A stretch of DNA of 64,000 nt from Pararoseomonas baculiformis (GCF_017813395.1 NZ_JAGIZB010000001.1:310001-374000); one strand, 5' to 3'. Positions 1-8,212 are shown, numbered from the stretch's first letter. A program made the numbers and translations. Notes: generated from the letters alone by a model not told the origin.

Positions 1-1
1 G

Positions 2-1384
2 CGCCTGAACGCCGCCAAGGCGAGATCCCTGGGCTCGACCATCACCGACTGCATCGGCCGCCGCGAATCCGAGTTCCTGCCCCCCCGCGCCGCGGCCAGG
101 CTGGCGCGGGCGGAGCGCGGCGTCCTGGCCGAGGGCGCGGTTTCCGACCTTGAGGAACGGGAGGGGCCGGAGGGCGGCACGCGCTGGATGCAGGTGAGCC
201 GCGTTCCACTGGGCGGCGGCGTGCTGGTGACCATCGCGCGCGACGTGACCGAGGCGCGGCAGATGGAGGCCAGGCTGCGCCAGGCGGACAAGATGCAGGC
301 GCTGGGCACCATGGCGGGCGGCGTGGCGCATGACTTCAACAATCTTCTCACCGCCATCCTCGGCAGCCTGCAGCTGGCCGAGCGGCGGGTGGGCGGGGAA
401 GAGGCCGGGCTGCGCCGCCTGATGCGCAACGCCGCCATGGCGGCGGAGCGGGGATCCGCGCTCACCCGGCGCCTGCTCGCCTTCTCCCGGCAGAACGAGC
501 TGGCGCTGCGGGCCGTGGCGGTGAACCAGCTGATCCTCGGCATGGGCGACCTCCTGGCGCGCACCCTGGGCGGCATGGTGATGGTGCGGCGGGAGCTGGG
601 GGCGAATCCGGGCACGGCGATGGTCGATCCCGGGCAGCTGGAACTGGCCCTGCTCAATCTCTGCATCAATGCGCGGGATGCCATGCCGGGGGGTGGCACC
701 ATCACCCTGTCCACGGCGGATGTGACGGTGGATGAGCAGGCGGTGCCGGATCTGGCCGCGGGCAGCTATGTCCGGGTCTCGGTCGCGGATACGGGCACGG
801 GCATGACGCCCGAGGTGCTGGCCCGGGTGTTCGAGCCCTTCTTCACCACCAAGGAAGTGGGCAAGGGCACGGGGCTGGGCCTACCCATGGTCTATGGGCT
901 GGTGCGGCAATCCGGCGGTGGCCTGACGATCGAAAGCGTGCCGGACCAGGGCACGCAGGTTCACCTCTACCTGCCGGCCGGCCATGGCGAGGTGGTGCGC
1001 GACCGGGTGGAGCCCCACGATGCCCCGCTGGCGCGGGAGTCCGTGCGGGTGCTGGTGGTGGATGACGACGCGACCGTGCGCGAGGTGACGGCCGGCTTCC
1101 TCTCGGATCTGGGGCATGACACGGTCGAGGCCGAGGACGGGCCGGCGGCGCTGCGGGTCCTGGAGGGCGATCCCTCTGTGCAGCTGATGGTGGTGGATTT
1201 CGCCATGCCGCGCATGACCGGCGCGGAGCTGTCGGAACGGGCGCGGGTCTTGCGGCCGGGGCTGCCGATCCTGCTGGTGACCGGCTATGCCGAGCTGACC
1301 GCGCTGGCGGCGGATATCCCCGTGCTGCACAAGCCATACCGCCAGGCGGAACTGGCAGAGCATGTGGCGGCGCTCCTGGGCTGA
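2..1384 (+). CDS. Hybrid sensor histidine kinase, 3' part (5' end outside window)
   Basis: The reading frame is open from the first bases of the window, so the true start lies upstream; an internal ATG at 188 is not the start. The visible part begins in a PAS-like segment and continues into the linker motif ADKMQALGTMAGG. The phospho-acceptor His follows in GGVAHDFNNLL (about nt 329), then the N-box LLNLCINARDAM, the G1 box VADTGTGM and FEPFFTTKEVGKGTGLGLP. A receiver domain ends the protein, with acidic residues VVDDD, the phosphorylatable Asp in VVDFAMP (about nt 1195) and the conserved Lys in LHKPY. It therefore autophosphorylates and passes phosphate to its own receiver. No DNA-binding domain is visible. 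The signal cannot be inferred because the sensor region is cut off. The kinase and receiver halves resemble those of the hybrid kinase at 46945-50067. Confidence 0.93.
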   Translation, partial: RLNAAKARSLGSTITDCIGRRESEFLPPRAAARLARAERGVLAEGAVSDLEEREGPEGGTRWMQVSRVPLGGGVLVTIARDVTEARQMEARLRQADKMQALGTMAGGVAHDFNNLLTAILGSLQLAERRVGGEEAGLRRLMRNAAMAAERGSALTRRLLAFSRQNELALRAVAVNQLILGMGDLLARTLGGMVMVRRELGANPGTAMVDPGQLELALLNLCINARDAMPGGGTITLSTADVTVDEQAVPDLAAGSYVRVSVADTGTGMTPEVLARVFEPFFTTKEVGKGTGLGLPMVYGLVRQSGGGLTIESVPDQGTQVHLYLPAGHGEVVRDRVEPHDAPLARESVRVLVVDDDATVREVTAGFLSDLGHDTVEAEDGPAALRVLEGDPSVQLMVVDFAMPRMTGAELSERARVLRPGLPILLVTGYAELTALAADIPVLHKPYRQAELAEHVAALLG

Positions 1385-1427
1385 GCGGCCCTTCGCCTCT
1401 CAGCACCTCTCCCCCGCATGCGCTGGC

Positions 1428-1697
1428 TCAGGGGCAGGGCCTCGGCTCGGAATGGGCCGCGGCCGCGGCGCCGGCCAGGGCGGCGATCTCCCGCAGGGCG
1501 GCCAGGGTGAGCGGCACCTGGGTCATCGCCCCATCCGGTCCGTGAAGATGCAAGGTAATGCCCGCTGGCCCCTCCAGCAGGGCGGCGGACTGGATGGGCC
1601 GCAGCATCCGGGGCGCTGCGGGCGGGGGGTTGAGAGGAGGCATCGGCGTTCCGGTCTCGTCCTGAGGGGATGCCGGGTCTTCCGGCCTGCCCAGCAT
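1428..1697 (-). CDS. Small hypothetical protein, 89 aa
   Basis: This is a short open frame in the gap between the hybrid kinase and the VOC-fold gene. It is rich in Pro and Ala at the N-terminus. The middle, GITLHLHGPDG followed by VPLTLAALREIAALAG, looks like a beta-strand/helix unit rather than random GC-rich translation. An internal Met (MPPLNPPP, residue 19) is an alternative start. No family is recognised, and there is no signal peptide or membrane segment. It could be spurious, since high-GC DNA carries many open shadow frames. It is kept because no other gene explains this interval. Confidence 0.35.
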   Translation of the reverse strand: MLGRPEDPASPQDETGTPMPPLNPPPAAPRMLRPIQSAALLEGPAGITLHLHGPDGAMTQVPLTLAALREIAALAGAAAAAHSEPRPCP

Positions 1698-1732
1698 TCC
1701 GGATCGCCTGTGAACGAAGGATGAATGCCGCC

Positions 1733-2107
1733 TCAGCGCGGTTCATTGAATGTCAGCCGGTTTCCGGCGGGATCCTGAACCCGGAGAATGCGGGCGCCCC
1801 AGGGCGCATCCTCCAGCGCCGGGCGGGCGAAGCCGTAGCGCCTGCCGATAAGAGCGGCGTGGAAGCCCTCGATCCCCTGGATCATGAAGAGCAGGCCAGA
1901 GCCGGGCGTGGCGTCGCCATGATGCTGGGAAAGGTGCAGCGCCGTGCCACCCAGCGAAACCTGCGCGTAGAGCGGCAGGTCCGGGGCGAAGCGGTGCTCC
2001 CAGTCCCAGGTGAAGCCCAGGAAATCCAGGTAGAAGCCCCGTGTGGCCGGGATATCGAACATCCGCAGGATCGGGATGACGGGGCCAGGTGATGGAGAAG
2101 GCTGCAT
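1733..2107 (-). CDS. Glyoxalase/bleomycin-resistance (VOC) superfamily protein
   Basis: The 124-residue length is typical of a single VOC module. The sequence opens with VIPILRMFDIPATRGFYLDF, the first beta-alpha unit of these proteins. It then has a LHLSQHHGD strand and ends with VQDPAGNRLTFNEP, the usual last strand carrying the Asp-Pro-Gly-Asn turn and a Glu. Members include glyoxalases, dioxygenases and antibiotic-binding proteins, and those resembling bleomycin-binding proteins share this layout. The substrate cannot be read from sequence. It is transcribed divergently from the TRAP transporter genes; the 123-bp gap between them holds two palindromes. Confidence 0.85.
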   Translation of the reverse strand: MQPSPSPGPVIPILRMFDIPATRGFYLDFLGFTWDWEHRFAPDLPLYAQVSLGGTALHLSQHHGDATPGSGLLFMIQGIEGFHAALIGRRYGFARPALEDAPWGARILRVQDPAGNRLTFNEPR

Positions 2108-2123
2108 GGACAGAGCGTAACAC

Positions 2124-2168
2124 GGGCGCCCCTCTCGTACCCGCGATCACGGCTAGGCAGGGGCGCCC
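2124..2168. promoter_or_regulatory. Perfect 10-bp inverted repeat upstream of the TRAP operon
   Basis: GGGCGCCCCT at 2124-2133 is repeated in inverted orientation as AGGGGCGCCC at 2159-2168, with 25 bp between. It lies between the divergent VOC and dctP genes. It could be an operator for a dimeric regulator or a leader stem; no regulator gene is adjacent. Confidence 0.35.
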
Positions 2169-2190
2169 CGGGGGATTAATGGCGGGTGGG

Positions 2191-2211
2191 ATGCCCGCAC
2201 CAAACGGGCAT
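2191..2211 (+). promoter_or_regulatory. Stem-loop just ahead of dctP
   Basis: ATGCCCG (2191-2197) and CGGGCAT (2205-2211) form a perfect 7-bp inverted repeat with a 7-nt loop. It ends 3 bases before the GGGAG that probably serves as the dctP ribosome-binding site at about 2215. It could influence translation initiation or bind a regulator. Confidence 0.3.
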
Positions 2212-2230
2212 GATGGGAGCCGAACATCCG

Positions 2231-3349
2231 ATGAACAGACGCCGCTTCGTCGCAGGCGCGCCCTTGGCGGCCGCCGCGGCCACCACGCTTGCCGCCCCCG
2301 CCATTGCCCAGTCCGCGCCGGAGCTTCGCTGGCGCTGCGCCTCCTCCTTTCCCAAGAGCCTGGATACGATCTATGGCGCGGGCGAGCACGTGGCCAAGCG
2401 TGTCGCCGCCCTGACCGACGGCAGGTTCCAGATCCGCGTCTTCGCCGCCGGCGAGATCGTGCCGGCCTTCGGCACGGTGGATGCGGTCCAGCAGGGCACG
2501 GTGGAGTGCGCCCACACCGCCTCCTACTACTTCGTGGGCAAGGACCCCACCTTCGCCTTCGACGGCACGGTGCCCTTCGGCATGAATTTCCGCCAGCTGA
2601 ACGCCTGGCTGAATGCCGGTGGCGGGCATGAGGTGCTGCGCGAGTTCTTCGAAGGCTACAACATCGTCTCCCTGCAGGCCGGCAACACGGGCGCCCAGAT
2701 GGGTGGCTGGTTCCGCAAGGAGATCCGCACGGTCCAGGACCTGCAGGGGCTGAAGTTCCGCATCGGCGGCTTCGCGGGCAATGTCATCCAGAAGCTGGGG
2801 GCCGTGCCGCAGCAGATCGCGGGCGGCGACATCTACCCGGCGCTGGAGCGCGGCACGATCGACGCCGCGGAGTGGATCGGGCCCTATGACGACGAGAAGC
2901 TCGGCTTCAATCGCGTCGCCCCTTACTACTACTACCCGGGCTGGTGGGAGGGCGCGCTGAACCTCTCGCTCCACATCAACAAGGCGAAGTATGACGAGCT
3001 TCCCCCGCTCTACAAGGAAGCGCTGACCAGCGCCTGCCGCGACGCGACGATCGAGACCATCGCGAAATACGACACGCAGAACCCGCAGGCGCTGCGCCGC
3101 CTGGTGGCCGCCGGCACCCAGCTCCGCGCCTTCCCGCGCGAGGTGATGCAGGCCTGCTACCGCGCCACCTTCGAGCTGTATGACGAGACGGCGGCCGCGA
3201 ACCCGCGGTTCAAGAAGGTGTACGACCACTTCAAGGCCTTCCGCGACACCCAGCTGCAGTGGTTCCGGGTGGCCGAGAATTCCTATGACAGCTTCGTCTA
3301 CCTGATGCAGGCGCAGGAGCAGCAGCAGGCTGCCCAGCCCCGGCGCTGA
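2231..3349 (+). CDS. dctP: TRAP transporter substrate-binding protein (DctP/TakP-like)
   Basis: This is the periplasmic receptor of a tripartite ATP-independent periplasmic transporter. It captures an organic acid and delivers it to the DctQM membrane complex. The start at 2231 gives MNRRRF followed by a hydrophobic run and APAIAQS, a twin-arginine-like signal with a plausible cleavage site; the upstream in-frame ATG would spoil it. Family markers are GLKFRIGGFAG, where the Arg normally salt-bridges the ligand carboxylate, and EWIGPYDDEKLGF followed by an aromatic run YYYYPGWWEG. These resemble the 2-oxoacid/mannitol-type branch (TakP, lactate binders). The mature length is typical. The ligand is probably a 2-oxo or hydroxy acid, by inference only. 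It is the first gene of a three-gene operon. Confidence 0.93.
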   Translation: MNRRRFVAGAPLAAAAATTLAAPAIAQSAPELRWRCASSFPKSLDTIYGAGEHVAKRVAALTDGRFQIRVFAAGEIVPAFGTVDAVQQGTVECAHTASYYFVGKDPTFAFDGTVPFGMNFRQLNAWLNAGGGHEVLREFFEGYNIVSLQAGNTGAQMGGWFRKEIRTVQDLQGLKFRIGGFAGNVIQKLGAVPQQIAGGDIYPALERGTIDAAEWIGPYDDEKLGFNRVAPYYYYPGWWEGALNLSLHINKAKYDELPPLYKEALTSACRDATIETIAKYDTQNPQALRRLVAAGTQLRAFPREVMQACYRATFELYDETAAANPRFKKVYDHFKAFRDTQLQWFRVAENSYDSFVYLMQAQEQQQAAQPRR

Positions 3350-3360
3350 ACGGAGAAACC

Positions 3361-3909
3361 ATGAGGCCGCTTCTTGCCCTGAGCCGGTTCATCGACGGCA
3401 TCAACACCGTGTTCGGAAAAGCCGCGGAGTGGATGGTGCTCGCGGCCTGCGTCATCAGCGCGGGCAACGCGGTTTCGCGCTACGCGGCCTCATGGTCCTC
3501 CAATGCCTGGCTGGAGGTGCAGTGGTACCTCTTCGCCGGGGTGGTGATGCTGGGCGCATCCTATACCCTCAACCGCAACGGCCATGTCCGCGTGGACCTG
3601 ATCTACGGCAACCTGTCCGACCGTGGCCGGCTCTGGGTGGATGTGCTGGGCATCCTGCTCTTCCTCTTCCCGGCCATGATCCTGCTGGTCTGGATGACCT
3701 GGCCCTTCTTCATGGACAGCTTCGTCCGCAACGAGGCAAGCCAGAATGCGGGTGGCCTGATCCGCTGGCCGGTGAAGCTGGTGCTGCCGCTGGGCTTCCT
3801 GCTGGTCTCGCTGCAGGGGCTGTCGGAGCTGATCAAGCGCATCGCCCTGCTGCGCGGCATCGGGGCCGATGCAGAGGTCGTGCTCACCTACGAAAAGCCG
3901 GTCCAGTAG
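3361..3909 (+). CDS. dctQ: TRAP transporter small permease subunit
   Basis: This 182-residue inner-membrane protein has four hydrophobic segments, at roughly residues 20-40, 52-72, 92-115 and 135-155. That is the standard DctQ topology. The family signature is visible as a Trp-rich helix end (WLEVQWYLF) and LNRNGHVRVDLI, matching the conserved Asn-x-His-VRVD motif. It associates with the large permease and is needed for Na+-driven uptake of the acid bound by DctP. It follows dctP by 11 bp and precedes dctM by 28 bp, so the three are almost certainly co-transcribed. Confidence 0.93.
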   Translation: MRPLLALSRFIDGINTVFGKAAEWMVLAACVISAGNAVSRYAASWSSNAWLEVQWYLFAGVVMLGASYTLNRNGHVRVDLIYGNLSDRGRLWVDVLGILLFLFPAMILLVWMTWPFFMDSFVRNEASQNAGGLIRWPVKLVLPLGFLLVSLQGLSELIKRIALLRGIGADAEVVLTYEKPVQ

Positions 3910-3937
3910 CGGCCAGCCAGGACGGATACGCGCAGAC

Positions 3938-5347
3938 ATGAACGTCGAATACATGCCGCCGCTGATGTTCGCGGGGCTGGTGGTCTTCCTGCTGGTCGGC
4001 TTTCCCGTGGCCTTCAGCCTCGCGGCGGTGGGGCTGTTCTTCGGCTTCATCTCGATCGAGCTCGGCTACTTCACGATGGCCTTCCTCTCGAACCTGCCGC
4101 TGCGGGTCTTCGGGGTGCTGTCGAACGACCTGCTGCTGGCCATTCCCTTCTTCACCCTGATGGGCGCCATCCTTGAGCGCTGCGGGCTGGCCGAAGACCT
4201 GCTGGAGGGCACGGGGCAGCTTTTCGGCAAGATGCCGGGCGGCCTGGCCATCGCGGTGGTGCTGGTGGGCGCCGTGCTCGGCGCCATCACCGGCACGGTG
4301 GCGGCCTCGGTCATCGCCATGGGCATGATCTCGCTGCCGATCATGCTGCGCTACGGCTACGACCAGAGGATCGCCACCGGCGTGATCGCGGCCTCCGGCA
4401 CCATCGCGCAGCTCATCCCGCCCTCCCTCGTGCTGATCATCCTGGGCGACCAGCTCGGCCGCTCGGTCGGCGATATGTATGCGGGCGCGATCGGGCCCTC
4501 GATCCTGCAGGTCTCGATCTTCGTCCTGTTCATCCTGGGCGTCGCGATCTTCGCGCCGCACAAGGTGCCCCCGCTACCGCCCGAGGCGCGGACCCAGCGC
4601 GGTTGGACGCTCTACTGGAAGGTGCTGCGGGGCATGGTGCCCTCCGCGGTGCTGATGTTCCTCGTGCTCGGCACCATCTTCCTCGGCCTGGCCACGCCGA
4701 CCGAGGCGGGCGCCATGGGGGCGATGGGCGCCATCCTGCTGGCCATCGTGAACGGCCGCTTCACCTATGCCCTGCTGCGCGAGGCGATGGCGAACACCGC
4801 CCGCATCACGGCCATGGTGGTCTTCCTGCTGCTCGGCGCCACGGTCTTCTCCCTGGTGTTCCAGGGCGTGGATGGCGGTATCTGGATCGAGCACATGCTC
4901 ACCTCCCTGCCCGGCGGGCAGACGGGCTTCCTGATCTTCGTCAACGTCTTCGTCTTCTTCCTCGCCTTCTTCCTCGACTTCTTCGAGATCGCCTTCATCG
5001 TCGTCCCGCTGCTCGGGCCGGTGGCGCAGAAGCTTGGGATCGACACGGTGTGGTTCGGCGTCCTGCTCTGCGTGAACCTGCAGACCAGCTTCATGCACCC
5101 GCCCTTCGGCTTCGCGCTGTTCTACCTGCGCAGCGTGGCGCCGGCGGAGGTGCGCACCAGCCAGATCTACTGGGGCGCCATTCCCTGGGTCTGCCTGCAG
5201 CTGATCATCGTGGCCATCGTGATCTTCTGGCCGGAAAGCGTGACCTACTGGCTGGACAAGGGCACGGGCGTGGACCCGGCCAGCGTGCGGATCGAGGTGC
5301 CCATGCCCGACATGGGCGAGGAGGCACCGCCCATCACCTTCAACTAG
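3938..5347 (+). CDS. dctM: TRAP transporter large permease subunit
   Basis: DctM forms the transport channel of the TRAP system. The start at 3938 (MNVEYMPPLMF) is chosen because the preceding 23 codons overlap dctQ and are hydrophilic and unlike DctM N-termini. About twelve hydrophobic helices follow. Family features include GGLAIAVVLVGAVLGAITGT, the conserved Gly/Thr-rich loop, and IAASGTIAQLIPPSLVLI, which contains the PPS motif of the IT superfamily. Near the C-terminus, QTSFMHPPFGFALFYLR is also characteristic. The 469-residue length is slightly longer than the usual 425-440 because of a hydrophilic, acidic C-terminal tail of about 30 residues (VDPASVRIEVPMPDMGEE). It is the last gene of the operon; the GTPase gene starts only 20 bp later and might be read through. 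Confidence 0.94.
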   Translation: MNVEYMPPLMFAGLVVFLLVGFPVAFSLAAVGLFFGFISIELGYFTMAFLSNLPLRVFGVLSNDLLLAIPFFTLMGAILERCGLAEDLLEGTGQLFGKMPGGLAIAVVLVGAVLGAITGTVAASVIAMGMISLPIMLRYGYDQRIATGVIAASGTIAQLIPPSLVLIILGDQLGRSVGDMYAGAIGPSILQVSIFVLFILGVAIFAPHKVPPLPPEARTQRGWTLYWKVLRGMVPSAVLMFLVLGTIFLGLATPTEAGAMGAMGAILLAIVNGRFTYALLREAMANTARITAMVVFLLLGATVFSLVFQGVDGGIWIEHMLTSLPGGQTGFLIFVNVFVFFLAFFLDFFEIAFIVVPLLGPVAQKLGIDTVWFGVLLCVNLQTSFMHPPFGFALFYLRSVAPAEVRTSQIYWGAIPWVCLQLIIVAIVIFWPESVTYWLDKGTGVDPASVRIEVPMPDMGEEAPPITFN

Positions 5348-5366
5348 GGCGGAGGGTACGAGGCCG

Positions 5367-6053
5367 ATGGGGCTTCTGGACCGGGCCTGGGGGGCGCTTC
5401 GCGGCGCCATCCCGGGCCTTTTCCGTTCCAGGGAGGCCGCGCCGGACTGGGCGGCCGGCCGCGGGCGCATCCTGCTGCTGGGGCCCACCGGCGCGGGCAA
5501 GAGCGCGCTGGTGAATGCCATCCTGGGCGAGGACACGGCGCTTTCCGGCGCCGGCGCGCCGGTGACAGGGGAAACCAGCTGGCATGGCCGGGATTCCGGC
5601 CTGCCCATCGTCCTGGGGGACACGCGCGGGCTGGAGGCTGCGGAAAGCGCCGCGCAGGTGGAGCGGCTCGGCGCCGTGCTGGGGGCGCTCGGCCCGGCGC
5701 GGCGGCCGCATCTCGCCTGGCTGGTGCTGAATGCCGAGACGGGCCGGGCCTTCGGCGGCCCGGGCACGCTGTCCGCCCTGGCCGGGGCGCTGCGGCGGGA
5801 GGGCATTCCCGCCCTGGTCGTGCTCACCCATGCCGAGCCGGGGCCCGGGGCTCATGCCGGGCTGCGCGCCCGGATCGCCGAAGCCATGGGCGATCCCCCC
5901 GTCCTGGCCGTGAACACGCGCCCGCTGCTGGGGGAGGATGGCGCGGTGCTGATCCCGGCGCATGGGGTGGAAGCTCTGCTCGAACACTCCATCGCCCTGC
6001 TGCCGGGAGGGAACCGGCGCTCCGGCCAGCCCCCCCACGGGGCTCCGCCCTAG
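5367..6053 (+). CDS. Small P-loop GTPase of unknown role (GTPase A of a two-GTPase cassette)
   Basis: A 228-residue Era-like G domain. Visible motifs are the P-loop GPTGAGKSALVNA (about residue 36-48) with a candidate switch-I Thr in APVTGETS, then the G3 box DTRGLE. The G4 box is degenerate, LTHAEP instead of T/NKxD, which may weaken guanine specificity. HLAWLVLNAETGR between G3 and G4 has a near-identical counterpart (HLAWLCIDAAGER) in the larger GTPase at 6782-8212, so the two are paralogous. The protein has no membrane helix or targeting signal and ends in a Gly/Pro-rich tail. It follows dctM by 20 bp. Its stop codon overlaps the stop of the convergent membrane-protein gene. Function is unknown. 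Confidence 0.8.
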   Translation: MGLLDRAWGALRGAIPGLFRSREAAPDWAAGRGRILLLGPTGAGKSALVNAILGEDTALSGAGAPVTGETSWHGRDSGLPIVLGDTRGLEAAESAAQVERLGAVLGALGPARRPHLAWLVLNAETGRAFGGPGTLSALAGALRREGIPALVVLTHAEPGPGAHAGLRARIAEAMGDPPVLAVNTRPLLGEDGAVLIPAHGVEALLEHSIALLPGGNRRSGQPPHGAPP

Positions 6054-6763
6054 AGCCCACCCCGGAAGGGCAGCAGCAGCAGCTCGTACCAGGCCATATG
6101 GGCCACGCCGTAGAGCCCGGCCTTCCACATCAGGGCGGAGCGGAAGCCGAACATCACCACCAGCATGGGCAAGAGGCCCAGGGCGGCGGTCCAGAGGATC
6201 TCCCGCCGGACGGGCTTGCTCAGCGCATCGGCCAGGGCGAGTGCCACGCGGTCCCGGTCATCCTGGTAAACCACCCGCGCCAGCCGCAGCCCGAAGCGCG
6301 GGACGAAGGAGGCGGCGCGGCCGATTTCCTCCATCTTCGTCTCCAGCATCGTGATGGCGTAACGCGCGAGGACGAAGAGCGCGAAGCGGAAGACCGGTGC
6401 GCCCCGCAGCAGCACAAGCGCCCGCAGCAGGGGCCAGGTGGAGATGATCCCTCGGGCGAAATGCACGAGGTACCAGAGCAGGACGGCCAGCGCCGCCATC
6501 AGTGCCCAGGTGATGCTGGGCAGGTAGGGCGCGATGAAGGCCAGCACGAAGAAGATCGCCGTCACGCTGATGGCGACCAGGGCCTCCTCCGCGATGTAGC
6601 GGAACACGGCATTGCCGATGAAGGCCTCCACCGCCGGCTCCAGCTCGGCCGCCAGCTCCGCCTCGCTCCCGGCCAGGAGGGCGGCGATGAGGGAGGCGCT
6701 GTCACCCTCGGGTGACACAGGGCCGAGGCGCGGCGGCTCGGCGGGTTGGACGGGGGCGGCCAT
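6050..6763 (-). CDS. Membrane protein of unknown function, between two GTPases
   Basis: A 237-residue protein starting at the ATG at 6763. Longer frames upstream are shadows of the opposite-strand GTPase. An amphipathic N-terminal region (LIAALLAGSEAELAAELEPA) leads into two close hydrophobic segments at about residues 55-75 and 78-98. A charged cytoplasmic stretch with TMLETKMEEIGRAA and YQDDRDRVALALADALSKP follows. One or two more hydrophobic segments lie near the C-terminus (ILWTAALGLLPMLVVMFGF). No family is recognised. Its stop shares the CTAG tetranucleotide with the stop of the convergent small GTPase. Its start lies 18 bp from that of the divergent large GTPase, so the three genes form one compact locus. 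A membrane anchor or partner for the GTPases is a reasonable inference, not shown. Confidence 0.72.
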   Translation of the reverse strand: MAAPVQPAEPPRLGPVSPEGDSASLIAALLAGSEAELAAELEPAVEAFIGNAVFRYIAEEALVAISVTAIFFVLAFIAPYLPSITWALMAALAVLLWYLVHFARGIISTWPLLRALVLLRGAPVFRFALFVLARYAITMLETKMEEIGRAASFVPRFGLRLARVVYQDDRDRVALALADALSKPVRREILWTAALGLLPMLVVMFGFRSALMWKAGLYGVAHMAWYELLLLPFRGGL

Positions 6764-6781
6764 GCTGGCAGAGTCCTCCCG

Positions 6782-8212
6782 ATGTTCCGCAAGCCGGTCA
6801 AGCCAGACCCGATCGAAATGGCGCTGGACCATGCCCGCCACGCGGTGGCGGGCGGCGATCCGCTGCCCCTGTTGCTGCTCTGCACCCGGGCGGAGCGGGC
6901 GGAGATCGCCGCCATCGCGGGCCTGCCCGATGCGGAGCCGCTGTCGCTGGCCAGGGCCCTGCGGCCGCTCCTCGTCGAAGGAGCGGACGTGCCCCATGCC
7001 CTGCCCGCGCTGCTGACGGCGCTGCGCGTGCGCAAGCTCTCCGCCCTGGGCGACACCTCCCCCATCGCGCGCGGCTTCACCCGGCCGGCGCCGCGGCGGG
7101 GAAGCTGGGTCGGGCGGCTGCTGGGGCGCGGCACCACCCTGCTGGACGAGGCCGTGGGCGTGGTGCCGGGCGTGGAGGAGCGGCTTGCAGGGATGCAGCG
7201 CTGCAACGTCCTGCTCGCCGGCCGTTCCGGCGCGGGGAAGAGCACGCTGGTGAACGCGGTTTTTGGCCGGGTGGTGGCGCAGGCGGGGGAAGGCGCCCCG
7301 GTCTCCACCGCCGCCACTTGGTACTGCCATCCCTGCGCGCCGCTCCGCCTGGCCGATACGCGGGGACTGGAGCCCGGCGCCTATCGCGAGACGCGGGAGG
7401 CCGTGGAGGCGGAGCTGGCCCGCCTGGCCAGCTTGGCTGAGGAGGACCGGCTTCACCTGGCCTGGCTCTGCATCGATGCCGCCGGGGAGCGGGTGGAGCC
7501 CGCCGATATCGACCTGGCCCGGCTTCTGGCCGCCCAGGGCGTGCCGGTGATCGTGGTGCTGACCAAGGCCTGGGGGGAGGACCGGCTGTCCGATTCCGTG
7601 CGTTCCCTGATCCCCGAGGCGCGGGCCGTGCTGCGCGTGGTGGCCGCGCCGCGCCTGTTCCCCAGCGGGGCAAGGGTGGAAGCGCGCGGGCTGGAGGCGC
7701 TGGTGGAGGCAACCGTGGCCGCCCTGCCGGAAGGCCGGCGGGCCGCGGCGGCGGCGGCCAACCTTGTCTCCCTGGCGCCGAAGATCGCGGAGGCCGAGGC
7801 GGCGGTGAACGCGCATGCCAAGGTCGCCGCCGCCCTGGCCGCGACCCCCATCCCCTTCGCCGACGCCGCGCTGATCTTCGGGGTGCAGGCGAAGATGATC
7901 GTGGATGTCACGGTGCGCATGGGCACGCCCGCGGAGGAGATGCCGCTGAAGGCCGTGACCGCCGCCCTGCTGGGCCCCGCCGCGGCCGGCATGGGCGGGC
8001 GCGTGGCGGCACGCGCCATCGGCACCCTGCTGAAGTTCATCCCCGGCCTGGGCAGCGTGGCGGGCGGCGCGGTGAACGCCGCCGTCGCCTATGGGCTGAC
8101 CATGGCGCTGGGCCAGGCCTATCTCGCCTTCCTGCGGGATCGCTGGGCCGTGCTGCGGGCACCCCCCAGCCTTCAGGAGGTGGTCGCCTTCCTCGGGCGC
8201 TTCCGGGGCTAG
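6782..8212 (+). CDS. GTPase with C-terminal DUF697-like membrane-associated domain (GTPase B)
   Basis: The start at 6782 (MFRKPVKPDP) avoids overlap with the divergent gene. Residues 1-130 form an Ala/Leu-rich helical region. The G domain follows, with P-loop AGRSGAGKSTLVNAVFG (about residue 145), candidate G2 in GAPVST, G3 ADTRGLEPG and an intact G4-like VLTKAW, which lacks the final Asp of TKxD. From about residue 350 a C-terminal region resembles DUF697 (YcjF-type): a PIPFADAALIFGVQAKMI start, a MGTPAEEMPLKAV connector and two Gly/Ala-rich hydrophobic helices around FIPGLGSVAGGAVNAAVAYG. Such domains associate GTPases with membranes. The G domain is paralogous to the small GTPase at 5367-6053. 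No catalytic substrate or pathway can be assigned. Confidence 0.82.
   Translation: MFRKPVKPDPIEMALDHARHAVAGGDPLPLLLLCTRAERAEIAAIAGLPDAEPLSLARALRPLLVEGADVPHALPALLTALRVRKLSALGDTSPIARGFTRPAPRRGSWVGRLLGRGTTLLDEAVGVVPGVEERLAGMQRCNVLLAGRSGAGKSTLVNAVFGRVVAQAGEGAPVSTAATWYCHPCAPLRLADTRGLEPGAYRETREAVEAELARLASLAEEDRLHLAWLCIDAAGERVEPADIDLARLLAAQGVPVIVVLTKAWGEDRLSDSVRSLIPEARAVLRVVAAPRLFPSGARVEARGLEALVEATVAALPEGRRAAAAAANLVSLAPKIAEAEAAVNAHAKVAAALAATPIPFADAALIFGVQAKMIVDVTVRMGTPAEEMPLKAVTAALLGPAAAGMGGRVAARAIGTLLKFIPGLGSVAGGAVNAAVAYGLTMALGQAYLAFLRDRWAVLRAPPSLQEVVAFLGRFRG

Noticed and set aside
6764-7816. N-terminal extension of the membrane protein up to 7816 on the minus strand
   Set aside because: The added residues are Gln/His/Gly-rich and lie wholly opposite GTPase B; the real start is the ATG at 6763.
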